Source: JACPYM01 sp963699175
GTDB taxonomy: Bacteria; Acidobacteriota; Blastocatellia; RBC074
Direction: 5' to 3'
Assembly: GCA_963699175.1 (NCBI GenBank)
Contig: OY969418.1
Coordinates: forward strand, 5,766,001 to 5,830,000
Length of the DNA: 64,000 nt
This document shows, piece after piece, positions 9,059 to 18,664 of the stretch; position 1 is the first letter of the stretch; every line of letters begins with the position of its first letter. The notes under the pieces were generated by a model. It had not been told where the DNA came from. It made no database searches and saw only the letters and a program-made list of their open reading frames with translations. Position numbers and translations under genes: made by a program.

Positions 9059-10111
9059 TCAAACATCAAGCTCGGCGCGTAACACCATGAATGTTCGGCG
9101 AAACTCTTGTTCCATTGACTGGCGCTCTGTCTCTGGCAATAGGCTGGCACGCACGGCGTTGAGCGCGAGCGTTTCCAACATCCCAGCGTCAAAGCTAAAA
9201 GCCTCGGCAGCGCGCAAATATTCGTCTGTCAGCGTCGTGTTGAACATCGGCGGATCATCTGAATTGAGCGTGACGTACAACCCTTCGGCCAACAAGCGCG
9301 GCAGCGGGTGTTCGGCAAAGCTTGGCGCGACGCCCAAACAAACATTGCTGGTTGGACAGACTTCAAGTGGGATTTGATGCGCGCGCAAATATTCCACCAG
9401 TCGCGCGTCTTCCAAGCAGCGCACGCCGTGCCCGATGCGCCGCGCGTGTAAAACTTCGAGCGCGCGCCAGATGCTCTCCGCGCCTGCAATTTCACCGGCA
9501 TGAGGCACGGCTGCGAGTCCGGCGGCGTGCGCCAATTCAAAAGCCTCTTTGAACAATTCCGGCGGATGTCCTGCTTCCAAACCGCCGAGGCCGAAACCGA
9601 CTACGCCATGATCTTTTCCGCTAATCGCCCATTCAGCAACCGTGAGCGCGTGTTCAACAGGGCGCACATTACGAACAACATCAAAGACCCACCCGCAATG
9701 CACGTCCAGTTCGCGCGCCGCCCAAGTGCGCGCCCGCGTGAGCGCGTCGAACTGTTCGTCAAACGGGATGCGGCGGTTGGCGCTGAAATGAGTGTAGGGA
9801 GTGAAGGTGACTTCGCTATAGCGGATGTTTTGCGTCGCCTGATTGCGCAAGAAATCGCGCGCGACTAACTCGATGTCTTCCGGTGTGCAGATGCAGGAGG
9901 AGATCATCAGATAGATTTCGATGAAGTGCTTGAAGTCGGTGAATTGATACCAGTGTTGCAAGCCCGCTACATCAGCGGCAGGCAGCGTGACTCCGTTGCG
10001 CCGAGCCAATTGCAGCAGCATGGCGGGCTGGATCGAGCCTTCAAGGTGAACGTGGAGTTCGACCTTGGGCATGCGCCGAATAAATTGTATGAAAGATGTC
10101 GGGTGATTCAC
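9059..10111 (-). CDS. Adenosine deaminase family protein
   Basis: About 350 residues starting at GTG (10109-10111) with GGATTGAG upstream; ATG at 10072 (MPKVELHVH) is a shorter alternative that would just keep the first metal ligands. Zinc-enzyme motifs of the adenosine/AMP deaminase family are complete: ELHVHLEGS (two His ligands), PHAGE with the catalytic Glu (near residue 207), RRIGHGVR, and TLNSDDPPMF with the ligand Asp. The enzyme removes the amino group from adenosine or a related aminopurine in the cytoplasm. The S-D-D-P-x-M-F form is also seen in adenine deaminases and in aminodeoxyfutalosine deaminase of the alternative menaquinone pathway, so the exact substrate is open. The next gene begins within or just after its stop. 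Confidence 0.88.
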   Translation of the reverse strand: MNHPTSFIQFIRRMPKVELHVHLEGSIQPAMLLQLARRNGVTLPAADVAGLQHWYQFTDFKHFIEIYLMISSCICTPEDIELVARDFLRNQATQNIRYSEVTFTPYTHFSANRRIPFDEQFDALTRARTWAARELDVHCGWVFDVVRNVRPVEHALTVAEWAISGKDHGVVGFGLGGLEAGHPPELFKEAFELAHAAGLAAVPHAGEIAGAESIWRALEVLHARRIGHGVRCLEDARLVEYLRAHQIPLEVCPTSNVCLGVAPSFAEHPLPRLLAEGLYVTLNSDDPPMFNTTLTDEYLRAAEAFSFDAGMLETLALNAVRASLLPETERQSMEQEFRRTFMVLRAELDV

Positions 10112-10370
10112 GACTCAATCCAGCCTGCGGGTTAGCACATTAGCATTACTCTATACTCTATCGTCTCCAAACGCGCGCACCTTACCACAATTTACCCGAC
10201 AAGTCAGACCGCTCTGGATTGCTTTAATAAGGAGTTGGTTAGTGCTAAAGTGCGCGTGCCTTTCCAAGCGAAAGACACGAGATGTACAGGCGGCTCCCCC
10301 TAACTAGGTGAGTTTGCCAGCCATAGATCGAACTTAGACCAGACAATTAGGAAACGGAGGTGACTGGTGT

Positions 10371-11099
10371 ATGGCTGTTTGTCCCTCGTGCGGTAGTTCG
10401 CGTTTGCGCAGTGGGTATCACGCTACGCCCTTGCCGCTCAGGTTGGCAGGTATTCGCACCCTGCTTTGCGATAACTGTAATTACGAATTTCGCGCCTTCT
10501 CGCCAATCGCGCCTAAGCGGAACCGCGCGCGCCGCGCACAGCAAAAAGCCGATGTTTTCAACCTAGCCCCCGCTGTTGATTTACAGGCAATCGGCCAGCC
10601 CGGCGTGGCCAGGCCAGCGCCAGCCGCAATCCATTTCGACCGCACAGCTTTGCCAGTCGCGCCAACCAATGAGGCTGCGTTTGAAGACGAGTTTGCAAAC
10701 TTTGCAAACAACGCCAGCAGTGACCGGGATGACGAGGCTGACTTTGTGTCGCTTGATCTACGCGAAAAAATGTCTGAAGCGCCGCCGTCTTTGCCGATCG
10801 AAGAACCGTTGATGCGGCTGAAGGAAGATTTGGAAGAGCGGCGCAGCAGTTCATCCAGCCGCACTTGTCCGGCGTGCGGCGATCACGAAGCCACGCGCCG
10901 CCACCGCAAGACATGGGAGAAGCTGGTTTTTGGCCTGACCGAGTTGCGCCCTTATCTTTGTCCGAATTGTGGTCATCAATTTTACGCACGACGCAGGAAA
11001 CACCGCCACCATCACAGCGTGCTCAGCCAGCGCGAGGAGGAGTTCATGAAATCATCTTGCTTTAACCAGGAGCGCCCAGAGCAGAGCACGAAGAGCTAA
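10371..11099 (+). CDS. Protein with two zinc ribbons
   Basis: About 242 residues; ATG 10371 follows GGAGGTGA by about ten bases. Two C-x2-C ... C-x2-C zinc ribbons flank an acidic, Ala/Pro-rich and probably disordered linker: CPSCGSSRLRS with CDNCNYEF at residues about 4-40, and CPACGDHE with CPNCGHQF at about 165-205. The C-terminal tail is basic and His-rich (RRRKHRHHH). There are no membrane helices. Each ribbon resembles the small zinc ribbons on many nucleic-acid- or protein-binding proteins, so a binding role is plausible, but the partner is unknown. The stop overlaps by a few bases the stop of the convergent lipoprotein gene, leaving no room for a terminator. Confidence 0.7.
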   Translation: MAVCPSCGSSRLRSGYHATPLPLRLAGIRTLLCDNCNYEFRAFSPIAPKRNRARRAQQKADVFNLAPAVDLQAIGQPGVARPAPAAIHFDRTALPVAPTNEAAFEDEFANFANNASSDRDDEADFVSLDLREKMSEAPPSLPIEEPLMRLKEDLEERRSSSSSRTCPACGDHEATRRHRKTWEKLVFGLTELRPYLCPNCGHQFYARRRKHRHHHSVLSQREEEFMKSSCFNQERPEQSTKS

Positions 11100-11635
11100 C
11101 GGGTAGCGGGCAGAAGCGAGAAGGGAATGACAGTTGACCCGTAGATGAGCGCGCCCAATCGGGTTTCTTCCGACAATCTCGGAAAACTCAGCTTGACTTC
11201 GAACGCCTCGCCAGGCTTGAGACTACGCTTGCCATCGAGTGGCAGTGGCTGGCCGTCAATTGATTTGCGATCCTTCAACTTGTATTCGCGGCAGCTTTCA
11301 TCGAGCAGATAGGCACGCTCTTGTTCACGAATCAGCCAGCGCCCGCGACTCATGAGATAGACCGGTAGATAAAAATCAACTGGCTCGCTCGTGGCGTAGG
11401 CGACCAGTCGCACGCTCGTCTCCGATGGCTGGCGTGTGATCTCAGCAAGAGCCAGTTTCAGCTTGTCCTGGGTTGTCGCCGTTGGCGCACACTGGCTCAG
11501 CTTGTCTAGCGTAGCTTTGACCGCCGCGCGCCGCTCGGCTTCGGGATCGCTTCGATTGCAACTTCCCGCCAACAGCACGACGAACAGTAGGCTTAGCGCG
11601 CGTCCCGTCCGCTTCAATTTTTCATTCATTCTCAT
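11096..11635 (-). CDS. Probable lipoprotein of unknown function
   Basis: About 179 residues. The start ATG at 11633-11635 overlaps the stop of the upstream dikinase gene (ATGA), with GAGGCGAA just before it; a second ATG at 11629 is also possible. The N-terminus MNEKLKRTGRALSLLFVVLLAGSC is a lipoprotein signal with a slightly imperfect lipobox (AGSC), so the mature protein would be anchored at the Cys. The remainder is a small soluble domain with paired Cys (QC near residue 45 and SC near 110) and no known motif. The overlap with the exported dikinase-like gene indicates cotranscription, and both products should sit outside the cytoplasm. Confidence 0.65.
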   Translation of the reverse strand: MRMNEKLKRTGRALSLLFVVLLAGSCNRSDPEAERRAAVKATLDKLSQCAPTATTQDKLKLALAEITRQPSETSVRLVAYATSEPVDFYLPVYLMSRGRWLIREQERAYLLDESCREYKLKDRKSIDGQPLPLDGKRSLKPGEAFEVKLSFPRLSEETRLGALIYGSTVIPFSLLPATR

Positions 11636-13602
11636 TTCGCCTCTACGTAAGGCCGTGATTGCACGATGAAGATGCGCGCGCCGATGGTGATCCATTCGAT
11701 GTCTTGCGCCTGGCCGTTGAAGACCCGCTCGATCTGTTGCGCCGCGCGCGCCAACCGCCGCACCAGCGCATCGGTCAGCACGGCGCGCCCGGTTTCGATC
11801 TTGACTTCGCGCACGCCGCCGCGCTCGTCAAAGGTCAGCATCGTATCATCGCCTGACCGCGTCAGCACGCGCACGGCGTTAGTGCGCGGATTGAACAACA
11901 ATTGCTCCGGCACGCGGCGGCCTTCGACCACGCGGATGCCCAGGCCGCGTTTGGCGTTGATGTAAACACCCGCGCGGTCGGCCCGATCAAACGGGTCGGT
12001 GGTAATCAACACACCCGCGGCTTCGGCGTTGATGCCCTCCTGAATCAGCACCGCCGGATAGACCGCCGAATGATTGATGCCAAAGCTTTCGCGCGCCTCA
12101 TAGGCTTCGTAATTCCAGAGCGAGGCCCAGACAGTCTTGATCGCGGCCAGCAGGGCTTGCTCGTCGCGCACATTGGGCACGCTGGTGTAGAGGCCTGCGC
12201 CGTTGAAATTGGGCAAGTCTTCCGAGTTGGTTGAGCTGCGGGCAAAGACGCCTTTGTCGCCTAAGAGCTGCCGTTTCCGTTCGAGCACTGCGCGCGCGAA
12301 TTCGTCATTGAGCCGGCCTTGTTGAATGCGGGCGCGCAATTCGGCCAGCCGCTGTTTGCGATACGCGGCGTCGTGATTGAAACGATCATTGCCGAGCAGT
12401 TCCAGGGTAGCTTCGTCCAGCTTGTTCTCTTGCAAAAACTGTTCGTAGTAAAAGAATGGGATCGTGAAGCCAGGCGGCACGGTGATGTCGCGCACACGCC
12501 CGGTTTTGACGGCGTGCAGCACCTCGCCAAGATTGGCCGACTTCGCGCCAAAACGTTTGGCGTCAGCTTTGCGCTGGGTTTGCAGTTCGGTCAGTTGTTT
12601 GAAGGCCAAGTCAGCGGGCGGCGTGAGCAAGTCGGAGCGTTTAGCCAACTGGCGTCCGCGTTCGGCAGCTTCATTGGTCGTGGCCGGACGCAGCGTGTAA
12701 CCATCGGCGCGCGTCTCGAAGTAGACGAACTTGCTCGCGAGCGGCTTGAACAACTCCGCCGCGCCTTTGATGTAGGCGTTGGGCACGCCCCAGTTGTTGG
12801 CTAGCAGGTTGACATGCGCGAGCGGCGTCGAAAAAGTCGTCGTGATGACTCCCGACAACGGTGTGAGCGAAAGTGGCGGCTCAAGAAAGATCACAATCTC
12901 GTTGCGGTCAATGATCGTCTCGTCCGTGAGCCGGTCAATGATGCGCAGCACGCCGACCTGCGCGGCTTCGTTGAGCGGCACATAATCCTGCGGCGCATTA
13001 ATCTCGCTGGGCAGCAGACGCGGCACATCATTCAATACTTGCGCACTCTCTTCCTGCCGAGCGGAGTTTGGTTTGAAGTGGAGCGGCGCAAAGAAACTCT
13101 TGCTCAGTGCCTGATAAGCCTCGCGCACGATCTCCGCCGTAGCCAGATCTCCTTCCCAAAACTCAAAGGTATATTTACCGAGCTTAGTCTGATAAGCGAT
13201 AGTACCCAGGATGAAGCGGCGGTTGGCTTCCAGGTAATTGTGCCGGAAAAATTCGCGCCCGCGTTCGAGCGTGAGATAATTCGCGCTCACGAATTCGGAG
13301 TGCAGGGCATAGCGTTTCGAGTTGATGTAATAAACTTTGTTTTGCTGAGCGCGGTCAATCACGAACATCAAATGCGGCAGCGCATAGAACCGGCCTTGAT
13401 AATAAGTGCGCGCCAGCCGGTCGAAATCGGTTCGTGATGGCAGACGATCTTGATACCGCTCAGCAGGGGATTGGTTGGGCCTTGCCGCACGCTGCTGAGC
13501 CGGAACAGGGTAGAGACAAATGGCGAGCAGAAGGAACGATGATGCTGTTGCTCGGCCAAGCCGAGATTTGAGATTTGAGATTTGAGATTGTGACACTAGC
13601 AC
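11632..13602 (-). CDS. Exported PEP/pyruvate-dikinase-like protein with glucan-water-dikinase domain order
   Basis: About 656 residues starting at GTG (13600-13602). Residues 16-36 (RATASSFLLLAICLYPVPAQQ) form a Sec-type signal peptide. A phosphohistidine swivelling domain lies around 240-290, with TPLAHVNLLANNWGVPN, its His corresponding to the phospho-carrier. After it comes an ATP-grasp PPDK N-terminal domain (about 335-655) with GAKSANLGE, PPGF, GVFARSSTNSEDLPNFNGAG and the C-terminal IFIVQSRP. PEP synthase and PPDK have ATP-grasp first; carrier-then-ATP-grasp is the order of plant glucan and phosphoglucan water dikinases, but no starch-binding domain is present. An ATP-dependent phosphotransferase outside the cytoplasm is odd, because ATP is scarce there. 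The signal could instead be a membrane anchor. The gene overlaps the lipoprotein gene that follows. Confidence 0.75.
   Translation of the reverse strand: MLVSQSQISNLKSRLGRATASSFLLLAICLYPVPAQQRAARPNQSPAERYQDRLPSRTDFDRLARTYYQGRFYALPHLMFVIDRAQQNKVYYINSKRYALHSEFVSANYLTLERGREFFRHNYLEANRRFILGTIAYQTKLGKYTFEFWEGDLATAEIVREAYQALSKSFFAPLHFKPNSARQEESAQVLNDVPRLLPSEINAPQDYVPLNEAAQVGVLRIIDRLTDETIIDRNEIVIFLEPPLSLTPLSGVITTTFSTPLAHVNLLANNWGVPNAYIKGAAELFKPLASKFVYFETRADGYTLRPATTNEAAERGRQLAKRSDLLTPPADLAFKQLTELQTQRKADAKRFGAKSANLGEVLHAVKTGRVRDITVPPGFTIPFFYYEQFLQENKLDEATLELLGNDRFNHDAAYRKQRLAELRARIQQGRLNDEFARAVLERKRQLLGDKGVFARSSTNSEDLPNFNGAGLYTSVPNVRDEQALLAAIKTVWASLWNYEAYEARESFGINHSAVYPAVLIQEGINAEAAGVLITTDPFDRADRAGVYINAKRGLGIRVVEGRRVPEQLLFNPRTNAVRVLTRSGDDTMLTFDERGGVREVKIETGRAVLTDALVRRLARAAQQIERVFNGQAQDIEWITIGARIFIVQSRPYVEAK
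13563..13589. repeat. Tandem heptamer repeat GAGATTT x3.9
   Basis: Three perfect GAGATTT units followed by GAGATTG, lying in the codons for residues 5-13 of the exported dikinase-like protein and just upstream of tilS on the other strand. Seven is not a multiple of three, so gain or loss of a unit would shift the reading frame relative to the GTG start. Confidence 0.8.
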
Positions 13603-13640
13603 AGGCCAACCTTAAGATTGAAGAAGTGAAACTGCAACCG

Positions 13641-15047
13641 ATGACCAAGCTGGAACGAAAGCTGAAGGCGGCGTTGCGGCGCTTGGCTGTGGCTACTAAC
13701 AGTGCCGTGCTAGTCGGCGTGTCGGGCGGCGCCGATTCGATGGCGCTGCTTGACGCTATGATCCGGTTGCGGGAACGGGGGAAATGGTCAGGCGAGATTC
13801 ATGGCGCGCACGTCAACCATTGCTTGCGTGGAGCAGAAGCCGATGCGGACGAGCGGTTTGTCCGTGAATGGGCGCGCGCGCGCGGTGTGACCGTAGTTGC
13901 CACGCGCGTGGATGTAGGGGCTGAAGCGCAGGCGATAGGGCAAAATCTCGAAGCCACCGCGCGGCAAATCCGCTACGATTTTTTTCGTTGGTTCGCACGC
14001 GATTATGCTGTGCCGTTGGTCTTCACGGCTCATACGTTTGACGATCAAATTGAGACGGTCTTGATGCGCTGGCTACGCGGCACTGGGGCGGAAGGCTTAC
14101 GGGGTATTCACGCGCTGAGTGAATTGTGTGAAGGCGTGCAGCTCGTGCGTCCGCTGCTGGAAGTTACGCGCATGGAAGTGCTGGAACATTGTGCGCGCTA
14201 CGGCGTCGAGTTTCGTACCGACAGTTCAAATCTGATGGATGAATTTACGCGCAATCGCGTGCGGCACGAGTTGCTGCCGCTTTTGCGCAGCTTCAACCCG
14301 CGGTTTGGTGAAGCTTTATTGCGAGGCGCTGAAGCTTGGCTGGCTGATGCCGAATGCCTGGATCAACAGGCGGCGGGATTGCTGCAACAAGCGTGTATTA
14401 ACAGGTTGTTAAAGATAAGTGTACTGTCTGGCATACACCCGGCGCTGCGCCTGCGTGTCTTGCGTGAGTGGGTGCGACAGGGGCGTGGCGGGTTGTGGCA
14501 ACTGACGGCAACGCATTGGCAAGCTTTGGAACATCTCATCACACAAAGTCAGAGTGGGCACAGAACAGACCTGCCGGGCGGTTGGCAGGTCGTGCGGGAA
14601 TTCGATTGGTTGCGCTTGCTGAAAACTGATGAAGCTGTACTGTCGGAGGTCACACCGGTCACTTTACCGGCTGGAACGGCTGTGCAGTTTGGTGATTACG
14701 AGTTCTGCCTGCAACGTAATTTGCCAAATCAAGAGGGTGCGCAGGCGTTAGCCAACTGGCAGCGAGGCTGGGCTGTACTGTTGCAGGAAGGCTCAGCATT
14801 AGAAGTTCTACAATTGCGCACTCGCCAGCCGGGCGATGCTTATGTACCACAAGGTCGGCAGCGTGCCATCAAACTCAAAAACTTGCTAATCCGCCACAAA
14901 ATCCCTCAAACCGCGCGCGCTGCTTATCCGTTAGTAGTCACTGCAATGGGGCAAATCATTTGGGCTCCGGGATTACCGGTTGCGGCTGCATTCAGGCCCC
15001 AGCCGGGGGATAAAATTTGTGCCTTGGTGACTGTGCGAAAACGATGA
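13641..15047 (+). CDS. tilS: tRNA(Ile)-lysidine synthase
   Basis: About 468 residues from ATG 13641. In-frame TTG and GTG codons upstream lie in the heptamer repeat region and are less likely. TilS ligates lysine to the wobble C of tRNA-Ile(CAU), using ATP, so that AUA is read as isoleucine; it is essential in bacteria. The PP-loop SGGADSMALL at residues 28-37 is the ATP-pyrophosphatase signature, followed by HVNHCLRG, TAHTFDDQIETVLMRWLRG and RPLLEVTR, all standard in TilS. The C-terminal 90 residues hold the TilS-specific domain (KLKNLLIRHKIPQTAR ... IIWAPGL). Length is normal. It is divergent from the exported dikinase gene and lies 120 bp before ftsH, an arrangement shared with many bacteria (tilS-hpt-ftsH, here without hpt). 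Confidence 0.95.
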   Translation: MTKLERKLKAALRRLAVATNSAVLVGVSGGADSMALLDAMIRLRERGKWSGEIHGAHVNHCLRGAEADADERFVREWARARGVTVVATRVDVGAEAQAIGQNLEATARQIRYDFFRWFARDYAVPLVFTAHTFDDQIETVLMRWLRGTGAEGLRGIHALSELCEGVQLVRPLLEVTRMEVLEHCARYGVEFRTDSSNLMDEFTRNRVRHELLPLLRSFNPRFGEALLRGAEAWLADAECLDQQAAGLLQQACINRLLKISVLSGIHPALRLRVLREWVRQGRGGLWQLTATHWQALEHLITQSQSGHRTDLPGGWQVVREFDWLRLLKTDEAVLSEVTPVTLPAGTAVQFGDYEFCLQRNLPNQEGAQALANWQRGWAVLLQEGSALEVLQLRTRQPGDAYVPQGRQRAIKLKNLLIRHKIPQTARAAYPLVVTAMGQIIWAPGLPVAAAFRPQPGDKICALVTVRKR

Positions 15048-15170
15048 AACCTGACGTCTTAGCTCGCCGTCTTTGACTGTTCCGATGGCTTAGATTTAGC
15101 AGAGGGATTTTTGCGAGCGAATTTCGGGGAAATAGGCTAGAATGCCGACGGAGGTCTTTAACGGAGGTAC

Positions 15171-17096
<1,926 letters not shown>

Positions 17097-17113
17097 GGCG
17101 TCGAACAATAAGT

Positions 17114-17155
17114 AAAAAGGGTGAGCGGGTAATTCAATTACCGGCTCACCCTTTT
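17114..17155. terminator. Bidirectional intrinsic terminator after ftsH
   Basis: A near-perfect hairpin whose arms AAAAAGGGTGAGC...GTAATT and AATTAC...GCTCACCCTTTTT pair over about 20 bp with one mismatch, with A- and T-runs on the two sides. It sits between ftsH (+) and the convergent gene at 17190-18017 (-) and should stop transcription from both. Confidence 0.9.
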
Positions 17156-17189
17156 TCTTTTTTGCTCTTTATCTCTTTCTGCCTTAGCG

Positions 17190-18017
17190 CTACCACTTCA
17201 TTAACTGGGAAATCGTCTCCACTACCGCCGGGTCATCCGGGAACATGACTGGCGTGTCTTTTACCCGCCCAGTGCGCTCGCCCTTGCGCTGCACTAGCAC
17301 TTTGACGGGACAGCCGCAGGCACTGTAGACATAGGTAAACTCGCGCACCGCCTGATCCGGCCACACATCGCGCAACTTCTGTTGCGAATCTTTCAAGAAG
17401 ACATCCAGAATTGAAGCTCCACCGCGCTGACCGTCCAGCGTATGAGAACCGCCCGCGCCATTGTCCATATAGATCATCAAATTCTTCCCGGCCGCTGGCG
17501 GGTCTCCGGGATTGCCGATGCGCGACTGCCAAAGGATTTGCCCCGTCCGTTTGAAACGCAAGAATCCTGTGCCTGGCTTCTCGCTGCTTACGTGCATAGA
17601 GATGTGCAGCTTGCCATCGGGCGTCGGCTCGCCGTAAGCGTCGAGCACGGCAAAGGTGCGCCCTTGCCCGTCATCTGGCGCATAGCCGCGCTCGATCTCG
17701 TTGAGCGCCTGCGCGATGCTGGGCACTGGCAGGCCAAAATCCAGTTCTTGCGTCACCATCACGGCTTGCGCGACGTTCATCTTATTGGCTTCAGGTGAAG
17801 CGCCCGCTGGCGTGGTACTGGCTGGTTGATTGGCTTGCGTGTTGGATGTAGGTTTACCGGCTTTTTTATCGTTGAAGAATGTGTGATAGAAAATTGCTGT
17901 AGCGACGGCCAACATCGTGATCATTGCGCCAACGGCGAGCCATCGTTTGGCATTCTGTTTGGGATTGGCCGGTGTGGAGTGCGCCGCTGGCTGCGGCTTT
18001 TTTTTCTTCCTTGCCAT
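17190..18017 (-). CDS. Membrane-anchored protein of unknown function
   Basis: About 275 residues. The N-terminus is strongly basic (MARKKKKPQPAAH) and followed by one membrane helix (WLAVGAMITMLAVATAIFYHTFF, about 26-48), so the protein is probably a bitopic inner-membrane protein with its C-terminus outside. A Thr/Ala/Pro-rich linker follows. The globular part (about 85-275) contains a GTGFLRFKRTGQILWQSRIGNP segment, a GGSHTLDGQRGG loop and ACGCPVKVLVQRKGER, with a CxC pair near residue 235 that could form a disulfide or bind metal. I do not recognise the family. No ribosome site is obvious before the ATG. It is convergent with ftsH across the terminator and has no clear operon partner. Confidence 0.6.
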   Translation of the reverse strand: MARKKKKPQPAAHSTPANPKQNAKRWLAVGAMITMLAVATAIFYHTFFNDKKAGKPTSNTQANQPASTTPAGASPEANKMNVAQAVMVTQELDFGLPVPSIAQALNEIERGYAPDDGQGRTFAVLDAYGEPTPDGKLHISMHVSSEKPGTGFLRFKRTGQILWQSRIGNPGDPPAAGKNLMIYMDNGAGGSHTLDGQRGGASILDVFLKDSQQKLRDVWPDQAVREFTYVYSACGCPVKVLVQRKGERTGRVKDTPVMFPDDPAVVETISQLMKW

Positions 18018-18172
18018 AAGTGTCTTGGTAATGAAATGGGAGTCAGTTTTGCTTGCGTCTGCCTTTAGCAGTTATCGCGTTATCGCCGCGCATCATAACA
18101 AATTTCCCCGTGAACTGAGTATTCACCGATTCCTATAAGCCCCCGGCATAGGCGAGAAAAGTTTGGGCCGCT

Positions 18173-18517
18173 TCATTCCTGACAAAAAGCTGAATCGTTT
18201 TCGCTTGCCACGCCCGCCAGCAATCCTTCGAGGTGTTGCCGCGCTTTCCACGCGCCCGTGCGATTGGCGACTTCGATTCCAGCCGTCCAGACGCGGCGCG
18301 CTTCGGCCGCCTCACCATTGTTCAAGAGGGCCGAACCGAGCATCTGATAGGCCGCCGTGTAATCGGGTTTGATCCGCAGCACTTGGCGCAAAGCTTCGAT
18401 AGCTTCAGGCCAGCGGCTGAGCTTTGTGTATTCGTTGGCGAGGCCGTACCAGATCATTTCGTTGTCCGGCTGATCTTTCAGCATTGCAGTGAAAGCGTCA
18501 ATTTTGGTTTGTGACAT
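18173..18517 (-). CDS. Small tetratricopeptide repeat protein
   Basis: About 114 residues with AAAGGG upstream of the ATG. Two to three TPR units fill the protein: IWYGLANEYTKLSRWPEAIEAL, then PDYTAAYQMLGSALLNNGEAAEA, then a C-terminal helix pair ending in ACQE-like residues. There is no signal peptide, so it should be a cytoplasmic protein-binding scaffold. Small soluble TPR proteins of this size occur in many bacteria and the partner is unknown. It lies divergent from the M1 peptidase gene at 18665, with about 150 bp between the two starts, so the promoters of both should be there. Confidence 0.75.
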   Translation of the reverse strand: MSQTKIDAFTAMLKDQPDNEMIWYGLANEYTKLSRWPEAIEALRQVLRIKPDYTAAYQMLGSALLNNGEAAEARRVWTAGIEVANRTGAWKARQHLEGLLAGVASENDSAFCQE

Positions 18518-18664
18518 TACTTGCCCTTTCTGTGATTGTGTTGCGGCATCAATCTAACAAAGCGCGCTGAGCCGAACAAATCAGCGCTTCCGCTGCCATT
18601 GCGTGTACTGGCTGCGTTGCCTATGATGCGCGCGCGCTACCATCTGGTTTGTGGAGGATTGCGA

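Noticed and set aside
13575..13640. A longer tilS starting at the TTG at 13575
   Set aside because: The extra 22 residues come from the heptamer repeat and have no ribosome site, while the family starts near MTKLERKL.
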